Shown here in pieces: positions 57,138-64,000 of a stretch of DNA of 64,000 nucleotides. The notes below the pieces were generated by a model. It worked only from the letters and a program-made list of their open reading frames with translations, made no database searches and had not been told where the DNA came from. This DNA comes from Methylosarcina fibrata AML-C10 (GTDB taxonomy: Bacteria; Pseudomonadota; Gammaproteobacteria; Methylococcales; Methylomonadaceae). Made by a program: the position numbers and the translations under genes. Each line of letters begins with the position of its first letter. The stretch's first letter is position 1. The stretch is from positions 2,532,547 through 2,596,546 of the forward strand of contig NZ_KB889965.1 in the NCBI RefSeq assembly GCF_000372865.1. Reading direction: 5' to 3'.

Positions 57138-58301
57138 TTAATCGGTCAGGCGCACTTTGGCAAAGCCGCCGTTTTCGGTTCGGAGATTGGTCACCTGCCC
57201 GTGGTAAATGCGCGCGGTCAAGCCGAGCAGACGCTCCCGATAGGTAAACAGCCGATAGTCGGTCTTGAATTGCTCGCCTTCTCCGCCTTGCGTCAGTGAG
57301 GGCTCGATGCGCCGTTGCAGCAGAGTGTCGGCTTGCTCCAGTTCGGCAAATTTGTGCCGGGTCAGTTTTTCTCCGACATATACGCCTCGGCTGGCATAGC
57401 CGGTATCGGGCTTGAAGACCCATTGCTTCCGGGTTCGCCAGGCTTCCTCCGAAGTCAGTGAATGGAGCGGACGCGTTTCCGGAATCGTCTCGGACAACAG
57501 GGCGGCTTCGCGTTCGCCTAATCCGAAGCTCCGCATCAACTCGGGCTGAGACCATAAAATCATTCGCTTCTTGTCGGCGAGCAAGCCGTAGGTATGAGGA
57601 TTCGGGCTCAGGCAGACTTGCCGCCGCAGCCAGGCGTCCCGTATGATTTTCATCGCATCGGTTTGCAAATAAAAATCGCAGTGCCTGTTATAAATCATGT
57701 CGATGCGTCGGTCTTCCAGAAACAGTCCGCCCGCTTCGGGCCGGATCGCTTCGGGAGAAGCAATCGCGGCATCGATGCCCGCCTGCAGGAACATCCTTGC
57801 GAATACCTGCATTTCCGGATAAAGCGGCTGCTGCTCCGGGGTTTCATCGACAGTCACTAGAAACCCGGGACGCGCCCCCGGCTTTTGCCGAAACAGCGCA
57901 TAATCGTCGAGAAAGGTTGCCAGCAGCCGACTGCCGAATCGGCCCGAAAAACCGGTTGCCTGCGGACGATAGGTCAAACGGGCGTACCAGAGGCCGCCGG
58001 CATTGGTGTTGACTTCGATCAGCTTGGGACCTGCGTCGCCAAGATGGAAATCGTAGCCCATCATGACCGAATGATGTCCCGGATCGAACCGCGCGTTTGC
58101 CGGCAACCGGGATTCCAGATAATTCCGGTAGAGACGGTTCTCGCCGATTTTCTGCAGCAGCCGAACCAATCTCACCATTTTCCGGAAATCCTTAAAGGAC
58201 AAGTCGGCAGTATAAGGACTGATCGGAGGCTCTAAATTCATATTAAACGGGAGATGAATGGCGGGATGGGGGAATAGAAGTTCGGTCATTTCCTTTTCCA
58301 A
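57138..58301 (-). CDS. ATP-grasp-like protein, substrate unknown
   Basis: A 387-residue cytoplasmic protein with features of the circularly permuted ATP-grasp or glutathionylspermidine-synthase type: MMGYDFHLGDAGPKLIEVNTNAGGLWYA (Glu/Asn metal-ligand pattern), DKKRMILWSQPELMRSFGL, and the lysine loop KQWVFKPDTGYASRGVYVGEKL. The C-terminus LFTYRERLLGLTARIYHGQVTNLRTENGGFAKV looks like the last strand of an ATP-grasp fold. It likely ligates an amino or carboxylate substrate using ATP. It is separated from dsbD by 148 bases on the same strand; a functional link with the NosL/DsbD operon is uncertain. Confidence 0.68.
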   Translation of the reverse strand: MEKEMTELLFPHPAIHLPFNMNLEPPISPYTADLSFKDFRKMVRLVRLLQKIGENRLYRNYLESRLPANARFDPGHHSVMMGYDFHLGDAGPKLIEVNTNAGGLWYARLTYRPQATGFSGRFGSRLLATFLDDYALFRQKPGARPGFLVTVDETPEQQPLYPEMQVFARMFLQAGIDAAIASPEAIRPEAGGLFLEDRRIDMIYNRHCDFYLQTDAMKIIRDAWLRRQVCLSPNPHTYGLLADKKRMILWSQPELMRSFGLGEREAALLSETIPETRPLHSLTSEEAWRTRKQWVFKPDTGYASRGVYVGEKLTRHKFAELEQADTLLQRRIEPSLTQGGEGEQFKTDYRLFTYRERLLGLTARIYHGQVTNLRTENGGFAKVRLTD

Positions 58302-58449
58302 GGTTAGTCTATTGATTCGATCCCGGCGCGAAGGCCGGGCTTGACGTGTGACGGATTATGCCAAAGGAAGCGCAACGATCGGTGGAACCGTGGTTCCCGC
58401 AAAATGATCCGACGCCCCGGGCTTGAGCCGATAAACGAGTCCGGAAGAG

Positions 58450-60216
58450 CTATCGCATCATCTTGCGAAACTGATCCAGAAACGTTTTACCGTCCAGATA
58501 ACCGACAATTCGGTAAGCCATTCTTTCCTGCTGCTCCGGCCCGAAGAACAGGATCGCGGGCGGCCCGATCAGGTCGAAGCGGCGCAATAAGGAGCGCGCG
58601 GGCGCGTTTTCCTCGGTCACGTCCGCCTGCAGCAGGATGACATTCGACAGGGCGGCCTGCACGTCGGCCTCGGCAAAGGTCGTATGCTGCAACTTCCGGC
58701 AGGACACGCACCAGTCGGCATAAAACTCCAGCATGACCCAGCGGCCTTGTTGTTGAGCCTCCGCAAGGCTTTGCTGCAATGCCTGTTCCGTGTCGATTCG
58801 TTTGAAAGCAAGCGACGACTTGTCCTGGCACGCCACCGCCACATTGCACACCAGAGCCATATAATCCTTTTGCTGCTCGGTGACCACACCGACAAGCAGG
58901 AAAACTCCGTAAATGAATGCCAGGGCTGCGGTGGTTTTCCACAATTTTCTCCAGCCCAGATAGATCAGGGGAATCGTCAATACCGCGCCCCACAGCGCCA
59001 GAATGGCCGGCAACGGCATGATGCGCCCGAGCATCCAGACCGCTACCGCCAGGAGGCCTACTCCGAAAAAAACCCGAGTGACGTGCAGCCATGCGCCGGC
59101 CCTGGGCATCAGCTTTCCGGCCGACGTGCCCACAATCAACAAAGGAATGCCCATGCCGAAGCCGAGTGCGAACAGCGCCGCGCCGCCGAGCACGGCGTCC
59201 CCCGTCTTGCCGATATAGATCAACGCTCCGGCCAGCGGCGCCGTAACGCAAGGCCCGACGGCCAACGCCGACAGCATGCCCATCACGGCAGCGCCCAGCC
59301 AGTTGCCGCGCCGCTGCCGGGAACTGAGAATTCCCAGCCGGGTTTGAATAAAGGAAGGCATCTGGAAGTTGAACACGCCGAACATGGACAAAGCCAGCCC
59401 CAAAAAAATGATGCTGATGCCTATGAGCACCGCGGGCTGTTGAAAAACGGCTTGAATATTCTTGCCGAACAGTCCGGCTAAAACCCCGAACAGGGTATAG
59501 GTCGCCGCAGAAGCCAGCACGTAACAAAGAGACAGGCCGAACGCCCGGCGCGCGCCCTGACCCGGCCCATGGCCGCCGATCACGCCGGAAATGATCGGAA
59601 TCATCGGAAAAACGCAGGGCGTGAACGCCAGCAGCAGACCGAAGCCGAGAAAGCTCAGCATGACGAGTCCTAGAGAACGGCCAGTGAATACCCGCGCAAT
59701 CCGGTCCTGTTCCGAGACGAAAGGCGGCGGGCTGCCGGACGGAACTTCCCGGACCGATCCGGACAGACTCGCTTCCGGCAAATCGAATTCGACCGTTTTC
59801 CGAATCGGCAAATAACAGACGCCGGCCTCGGAACAGCCCTGATAGGCGACTTCAAGCAGTAATTTCCTTTCCTTGGGATCCAGACGACGAAGCGGAAGCT
59901 CGATTGCCAGTTTTCTCCGGTAGGTTTCGACGTCCCCGAAATTCGGATCGTGCTTGAGCTCCGCCGCCGGCAAAATGGGCGCGCCCGTCTCGATCTTCGG
60001 CGTCAAGGAAGTCCATTTGATTTTATCCCGGTAGAGATAATAGCCGCCCGCAATAGTCCACGAAAACGCCAACGTATCGGAATCCTTTACCGCATAGCTC
60101 AATTGAAAAGCCGCATCGGGATCGAGCAGTTCAGCGTCGTCGAGCGCCAGAGACGGGCCCGGCAGCCAGATCATCAGACAAAAAAGAAAGAACGGAATCG
60201 GCAGTTTTTCAAACAT
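58450..60216 (-). CDS. dsbD: Thiol:disulfide interchange protein DsbD
   Basis: Carries electrons from cytoplasmic thioredoxin across the inner membrane to periplasmic partners. 588 residues. Signal peptide, alpha domain (about 25-150) with cysteines in YQGCSEAGVCYLP, eight-helix beta domain with the pair in FTPCVFPMIP and VGPCVTAPL, and a thioredoxin-like gamma domain with WCVSC near residue 490 (FYADWCVSCRKLQ). All six catalytic cysteines are present. It follows the NosL-barrel fusion by 48 bases and is probably the last gene of that operon, where it could keep the TlpA and NosL cysteines reduced. Confidence 0.95.
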   Translation of the reverse strand: MFEKLPIPFFLFCLMIWLPGPSLALDDAELLDPDAAFQLSYAVKDSDTLAFSWTIAGGYYLYRDKIKWTSLTPKIETGAPILPAAELKHDPNFGDVETYRRKLAIELPLRRLDPKERKLLLEVAYQGCSEAGVCYLPIRKTVEFDLPEASLSGSVREVPSGSPPPFVSEQDRIARVFTGRSLGLVMLSFLGFGLLLAFTPCVFPMIPIISGVIGGHGPGQGARRAFGLSLCYVLASAATYTLFGVLAGLFGKNIQAVFQQPAVLIGISIIFLGLALSMFGVFNFQMPSFIQTRLGILSSRQRRGNWLGAAVMGMLSALAVGPCVTAPLAGALIYIGKTGDAVLGGAALFALGFGMGIPLLIVGTSAGKLMPRAGAWLHVTRVFFGVGLLAVAVWMLGRIMPLPAILALWGAVLTIPLIYLGWRKLWKTTAALAFIYGVFLLVGVVTEQQKDYMALVCNVAVACQDKSSLAFKRIDTEQALQQSLAEAQQQGRWVMLEFYADWCVSCRKLQHTTFAEADVQAALSNVILLQADVTEENAPARSLLRRFDLIGPPAILFFGPEQQERMAYRIVGYLDGKTFLDQFRKMMR

Positions 60217-60264
60217 CGCTTGTCTATATCAAAAGAACTTGCCCCTTATGATACGCTTGCCGGA

Positions 60265-61683
60265 TCAATAACTGGGCGCGTTGCGGGTGGTCCATTGAAT
60301 GGCCAGGTTGGCGAAAAAGCCGTCCCCCAATTGCACTTGTTGAAAAGGCAGTCCCTTGGCATTCACCATGTCTCTCGAGTTCAGGTCTTCATAAATCGGC
60401 AAGCCCACCGAGCCGCGCAACTTGAAATTGCCGCCGAAGGCATTCAGGAAGCGATAATCGCTGACAAAAGCCAGATTGACCGCGGTACCGCCGCTGTTGC
60501 CGATTTTAAAGCCGCCGTCCTGATTTTTCTCGGTATAGCTGGCATCCATTTCCATACCCACCATCAGATTGTAGTTGGGCGTATAGTGCAGCGCCAGACC
60601 GGCGGTTGCCACGTCCCCGAAGGCAAAATCGTCGTCATTGGCGGGATTGGCCGTATACAGCGCGGAGGAGTGCAGCCAGAAATCCTTCCAGCGCTGCGAA
60701 TACAGCAAGCCTCCGGTGAACGTGGCGGTGTCCTTGCCCAGTTGCAGCGCCGGCCCGACCTTGACGAGATCCCTTTTGGCCAGCGCATTGAAACTTTTTT
60801 CTCCGGCGAACTGGCCGGTCGGCAAGGTAGTGCCGAGCAGGATACTGACGAACTTATCCCAGCGGGTACTGCGCCAAAAATTGTAACGGCCTTCCAGGGT
60901 AATGTCTCCGATGCCGTTTTCATCGGCGATGGTTTCGTTGATCTGGCCGTTGGTTTGGACCAGCGTCTTGGTTCTCCGTTCAAGCCACGGCACGTTAATG
61001 AACAACGCCAGATCATCGGTCGGCGAATAGTTCACGATCAAGGCCTGCTGATGGCCTTCGAGCTTGCTCGGCGCCTGCGGCTGCGCTTTGTTGGCGCGGA
61101 TGAATTCGCCCGGAACCTGGCTGCTGGCGGAGCCGATTTTGACCCGGTCCTTTTCGGTGTAGCCGTACACCATGCCGACGCTGAAATTGCCCTTGCCCGG
61201 TGTCACCGCGGTGCGAATCCGGAACGGCGCGGTCGTGCCGACGGGCGATACGTCATCGTAAGCGATGCGAAAATCGATCACCTCGCCGCCTTCTTTGGCG
61301 GCGAAAGCCTCGGCCTCGTCGCGGTTGGCGAAAGCGATGTAGTTGGGCACCATGTCCGGAATCACTTCGCTGCCGATAACGTAAGTCGCCTCTTCCGCAT
61401 CGACCAGTTTACCGGAAACCCAGTCGTGCACCTTGACCGATTCAAATGCCGAAATGCCTCCGGCGTCCTCGACTTCGCGCAGCATGCAGGCAACGCCGCA
61501 CGTGTATTCCTTCCTGCCGTCCTTATAGATCAGCTCGGCGGCGCTCTTTTGGTATTCGTCTATCCACATGCCGCAAACCCGGCAACTGGCTCTTTCATGC
61601 GGCTCTTCGGCGCGCAGTTGGAACGACGCCAACACCAGCAGGCAACCTGTCAGCACGGCCGCTATTTTAAAAATAGCCTTCAT
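60265..61683 (-). CDS. NosL domain fused to an outer-membrane beta-barrel
   Basis: A 472-residue exported protein with two parts. After a signal peptide (cleavage after LRA, residue 25), residues 32-155 are NosL-like: SCRVCGMW (Cys34, Cys37, Met39), TCGVACML (Cys62, Cys66, Met67), then YVIGSEVIPDMVP. Residues about 155-472 show alternating amphipathic strands with many aromatic residues and Gly turns (FSVGMVYGYTE, DITLEGRYNFWR, FTGGLLYSQRWKDFW), as in porin-like transporters of the phenol-degradation (MetA-pathway) type. It overlaps the TlpA-like gene by 17 bases. Probably brings a copper-binding domain to an outer-membrane channel. The fusion is in one uninterrupted frame. Confidence 0.82.
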   Translation of the reverse strand: MKAIFKIAAVLTGCLLVLASFQLRAEEPHERASCRVCGMWIDEYQKSAAELIYKDGRKEYTCGVACMLREVEDAGGISAFESVKVHDWVSGKLVDAEEATYVIGSEVIPDMVPNYIAFANRDEAEAFAAKEGGEVIDFRIAYDDVSPVGTTAPFRIRTAVTPGKGNFSVGMVYGYTEKDRVKIGSASSQVPGEFIRANKAQPQAPSKLEGHQQALIVNYSPTDDLALFINVPWLERRTKTLVQTNGQINETIADENGIGDITLEGRYNFWRSTRWDKFVSILLGTTLPTGQFAGEKSFNALAKRDLVKVGPALQLGKDTATFTGGLLYSQRWKDFWLHSSALYTANPANDDDFAFGDVATAGLALHYTPNYNLMVGMEMDASYTEKNQDGGFKIGNSGGTAVNLAFVSDYRFLNAFGGNFKLRGSVGLPIYEDLNSRDMVNAKGLPFQQVQLGDGFFANLAIQWTTRNAPSY

Positions 61684-62206
61684 AAAAATCTCCTTTGTTC
61701 AAGACAGTTGTAAAAAACTTTTTCAGTTCGTCGAGTTCCGCTTCCCCGGTCTTCTTCGCGCGCAAGATGCCTTCTCCGTCGATCACAAACGTCGCCGGCA
61801 ATCCGATGACGCCGAACCGCCGGGCGGCAAGACCGTATTCGTCGATCAGCAGCGGATAGCTTAAATGTCCGAAGCGGTTGAAGCGCTCGTCGCTGGCTTC
61901 CACCCGGCCGACGTTGACCGCCACCGGCAGGAAACGGCGGCTCTTGTATTTCTGATGGAAATGCTCCAGGTCCGATAACCTGTCTTTGTTGCAGAATCCG
62001 CAATCGACCGACCAGAAACGGACCAGCACGACCTTGCCTTTGAAGTCGTCCGGAAACTTCACCGTATTGCCCCGGAAATCCAGGAGAGTGACCGACGGCG
62101 CCGGATCGCCGATCGCCAGGCCGCCCTGCCTATGGCAGCCGGCCAGCAAGACCGCGAGCAAGAAAACCGGCAGCAGCCGGAAGCGGACGCAGGCCATGAC
62201 GGTCAT
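61667..62206 (-). CDS. TlpA/ResA-like thioredoxin lipoprotein
   Basis: A 179-residue lipoprotein (lipobox LLAGC, Cys24) with a thioredoxin fold of the TlpA/ResA type: FRGNTVKFPDDFKGKVVLVRFWSVDCGFCNKD with the CxxC at Cys69/Cys72 (CGFC), and the cis-proline loop GLPATFVIDGEG. TlpA-like proteins reduce disulfides in periplasmic copper-site or cytochrome assembly. The start is coupled to the upstream NosL gene by an ATGA overlap, and the end overlaps the NosL-barrel gene, so the three are translated together. Confidence 0.93.
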   Translation of the reverse strand: MTVMACVRFRLLPVFLLAVLLAGCHRQGGLAIGDPAPSVTLLDFRGNTVKFPDDFKGKVVLVRFWSVDCGFCNKDRLSDLEHFHQKYKSRRFLPVAVNVGRVEASDERFNRFGHLSYPLLIDEYGLAARRFGVIGLPATFVIDGEGILRAKKTGEAELDELKKFFTTVLNKGDFYEGYF

Positions 62207-62703
62207 GAGCGCCGGTCCAGCGATTCGATCACGGCCGGCGTGACTTCCTGAAAGCGCAGGATCGACTTGCCCTCGTGATCTTCCAGAAATTCCTGCGCCG
62301 ATTCCCGATCCTTGAACGGCAACAGCTCGTGCCCCATGGGCCCGAGTACGTCCGAACCGATTACATAAAAGGCGGATTTGGCGTCGATCAGTTCGACGTC
62401 GTAATAATCGGTGACCTCAATGCTCCGGATCTTGTCCGCCGACCTTCCCGGCGTGTATTTGCCGGTATCGAACACATGCTTGAACATGTCCTTGGCGCCG
62501 TCGTAGAAATAGGCCGCGTCGTCCTGAAAGACAATCCGGGCGACCCATTTCGGATATTTGTAAACGAACATGCCACAGACCGGGCAGCGGTCGCTTTTCT
62601 TGATTTCGACGTCGTCTTCGCCGCCGTGGCCGGAATTGCCGACGAACAACAGCAGGGCCAGCACCGGCCAACGGATAAAACGGAAATAGGCTCGAATGCT
62701 CAT
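62203..62703 (-). CDS. NosL-family copper-chaperone-like protein
   Basis: A 166-residue protein with signal peptide (about residues 1-27) but no lipobox, unlike classical NosL lipoproteins. The NosL landmark CPVCGM (Cys40, Cys43, Met45) is present, followed by AAYFYDGAKDMFKHV, a YVIGSDVLGPMGHELLPF block and KSILRFQEVTP. In denitrifiers NosL binds Cu+ for nitrous-oxide reductase, but no nosZ is visible here. It starts two bases after the eight-helix membrane gene and overlaps the TlpA-like gene. Copper (rather than another soft metal) is inferred from the family. Confidence 0.88.
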   Translation of the reverse strand: MSIRAYFRFIRWPVLALLLFVGNSGHGGEDDVEIKKSDRCPVCGMFVYKYPKWVARIVFQDDAAYFYDGAKDMFKHVFDTGKYTPGRSADKIRSIEVTDYYDVELIDAKSAFYVIGSDVLGPMGHELLPFKDRESAQEFLEDHEGKSILRFQEVTPAVIESLDRRS

Positions 62704-62705
62704 CG

Positions 62706-63701
62706 TTACATGACCAGATTGGAATCAAGGATTTTATAAGTGACCAGGACGGCAAAGGCCGTGTATAACAGCACCGAAGCCAGCGTCAGCCGGGCGATGA
62801 AACCGCCGAGCACGTCCTTCAGGCTTGCCACTTTGCGAAAAGGCATCAGCACGCCGGCGCCGATGCCCGACACCACCGCGCCGAACAGCAGCAGATAGAG
62901 CAGATAGCCGATGTAGTGGTACTCTTCCATGATGAGACAGAACGGGCAGTGATGCGTCGGCAGTTCGTAAATGTAGAGCGAAATAAAGGAAACGATCGAT
63001 GCCAGCGAGACGACGAACATCGCCAGGCTCAAGCCGGCATAGACATAGCCGCCCTTTCCTTTCGAATAAAAATAAAGGCCGCTGGCCAAAGTGATCAGCA
63101 AGGATCCATAAAAAACCCGGATCATCGGACGGGCCGGCAGCGAAGCGATTTCGGAGCCCAAGCCGCCGGATTTTTCGGCGCTGAACAAACTGCCGCAGCA
63201 GGAGGTGATGACATCGGCTTCCATGCTCAGAAAATAGGCGCTGGCGAACAGCGTTTCGATCAGAATGATCGGCGCGATGAGCAAGAGCAGCCGATATTTC
63301 TTTTTGATCAGCGGATAATCGTAGCCTTGATTGTCGGCATGATTCAGCACCAGCCAAAGCCCGGCGAGCAGGAAATTGACCACCTTCAATACCAGGGTCG
63401 GATAGCCGAACGCGTTGACGTTCAGCGTGCCGGCGGCGCACATCGCACCGACGAACAAGGGGCACAAGGTATCGGCCGTGAACACGTACAGAAACAGCGA
63501 AAGCAATTGCAGGCCGAAGACATAGCCGAGCAGCGTCGAAATCAGATAGGTCTTGCGCTCGAGAACCAGTTGCAATTCTTCGCCGCTCTCGATATTCCAG
63601 CTTCTCAGGATTTGCGCGCCGAAGTAGGCCGCATAGATCACCATGAAACAACTGACGTACGATGCCAGCAGATTGGCGATGACGGTCGGATGCAGGATCA
63701 C
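62706..63701 (-). CDS. Eight-helix membrane protein with periplasmic cysteine pairs (possible VKOR-like)
   Basis: A 331-residue membrane protein with about eight hydrophobic helices (near residues 11-30, 53-75, 103-120, 137-158, 195-212, 218-243, 263-287, 302-322). It starts with GTG overlapping the ATPase stop (GTGA). By the positive-inside rule the loops with Cys80/Cys88, Cys168/Cys169 and His250-His251-Cys252-x2-Cys255 all face the periplasm. The spacing C-x7-C, then CPFC, recalls vitamin-K-epoxide-reductase thiol oxidoreductases (C-x7-C and CxxC), but the fold is not proven and the helix number is higher. Could act as thiol oxidoreductase or copper-binding membrane partner. Confidence 0.7.
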   Translation of the reverse strand: MILHPTVIANLLASYVSCFMVIYAAYFGAQILRSWNIESGEELQLVLERKTYLISTLLGYVFGLQLLSLFLYVFTADTLCPLFVGAMCAAGTLNVNAFGYPTLVLKVVNFLLAGLWLVLNHADNQGYDYPLIKKKYRLLLLIAPIILIETLFASAYFLSMEADVITSCCGSLFSAEKSGGLGSEIASLPARPMIRVFYGSLLITLASGLYFYSKGKGGYVYAGLSLAMFVVSLASIVSFISLYIYELPTHHCPFCLIMEEYHYIGYLLYLLLFGAVVSGIGAGVLMPFRKVASLKDVLGGFIARLTLASVLLYTAFAVLVTYKILDSNLVM

Positions 63702-64000
63702 GCCGGCTCGCCTTCGATCTTGCCGTCGCGCAGATTGACGACCCGGTCGACCGCCGCCGACTCATAGACCAAGGGGTCGTGGCTGGTGATGATCACGGTC
63801 TTGCCTTCCGCCTTGAATTTCTCGACGATTTCCATGAATCGGCAGGACAGATGGGTGTCGAGATGCGCGGTCGGCTCATCGGCGATGATGATGCCGGGAT
63901 CGTTGATCAGCGCGCGCACGATCGACACCCGCTGGGCTTCGCCGCCCGAGAGCCACTCGACTTTCGCGGCCGCCTTGCCGGCGAGATTGAGCTGGTCCAG
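63698..64000 (-). CDS. ABC transporter ATP-binding protein (LolD/MacB type, N-terminus outside window)
   Basis: C-terminal 100 residues of an ABC ATPase running off the right edge. Signature LSGGEAQRVSIVRALIN, Walker B and switch IIADEPTAHLD, H-loop TSHDP. The sequence type is that of LolD/MacB-like ATPases, which drive FtsX-fold permeases rather than classical importers. Walker A lies beyond the edge. It overlaps the eight-helix membrane gene by four bases, so it heads (or follows a permease in) the NosL operon. Confidence 0.93.
   Translation of the reverse strand: MDQLNLAGKAAAKVEWLSGGEAQRVSIVRALINDPGIIIADEPTAHLDTHLSCRFMEIVEKFKAEGKTVIITSHDPLVYESAAVDRVVNLRDGKIEGEPA

Noticed and set aside
59950-61713. 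587-residue plus-strand frame across dsbD and the NosL-barrel gene
   Set aside because: Antisense to two well-supported genes, with no recognisable domain; a product of GC-rich third positions.

Overview
This 64 kb stretch looks like chromosomal DNA of a GC-rich gammaproteobacterium. The gene neighbourhoods rlmH-maf-rng-yhdP-nitrilase-tldD, folK-panB-panC and rluC/rne are typical of that class. The mix of copper/thiol genes and intergenic repeats suggests a Methylococcales-type methanotroph, but no methane-oxidation gene lies in the window, so that placement is inference. I recognised no rRNA, tRNA or CRISPR array.

Layout: (1) 1-2167, glycine oxidase ThiO (cut by the left edge) and PyrD. (2) 2176-10040, a lower-GC accessory block on the minus strand: MarR regulator, remnant of a short-chain dehydrogenase, RND efflux adaptor/pump/outer-membrane factor and a DsbA-fold isomerase-like protein, bordered by a decayed serine recombinase and a long inverted repeat. 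Three copies of one operator-like palindrome lie before marR, the remnant and the adaptor gene; the first overlaps a near-consensus promoter. (3) 10085-21043, minus-strand core genes pmbA, tldD, a BamC-like lipoprotein, nitrilase, yhdP, rng, maf and rlmH. (4) 21147-28794, recC, panD, panC, panB, folK and pcnB. (5) 28979-38593, small membrane proteins, prlC (carrying an in-frame repeat insertion), ubiD, a base-excision pair (xthA plus a uracil-DNA glycosylase homologue), a YpfJ-type metallopeptidase, a DUF937/LysM protein and an NlpC/P60 lipoprotein. (6) 38652-49076, an OmpR-type regulator with a PepSY protein but no kinase, S49 peptidase, HAD phosphatase, rluC, rne, two flavoproteins and a DUF3574-like lipoprotein. 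(7) 49722-51218, a secreted YVTN beta-propeller protein with strong C/G-ending codon bias.

(8) 51473-56696 is a metal-handling cluster: a His/Met-rich TauE/UreH-like membrane protein, a P1B copper ATPase, an HMA-like protein, small membrane proteins, and a free-standing version of the cysteine domain normally found at the N-terminus of CcoI/FixI ATPases. (9) 57138-64000 holds an ATP-grasp-like protein, then an apparently single minus-strand operon: ABC ATPase (cut by the right edge), an eight-helix membrane protein with periplasmic cysteine pairs, NosL, a TlpA-like lipoprotein thioredoxin, a NosL-beta-barrel fusion, and DsbD. The ATPase-to-fusion junctions overlap or are 2 bases apart. I consider this operon the best candidate for an undescribed system: a periplasmic copper/thiol relay that reaches an outer-membrane barrel.
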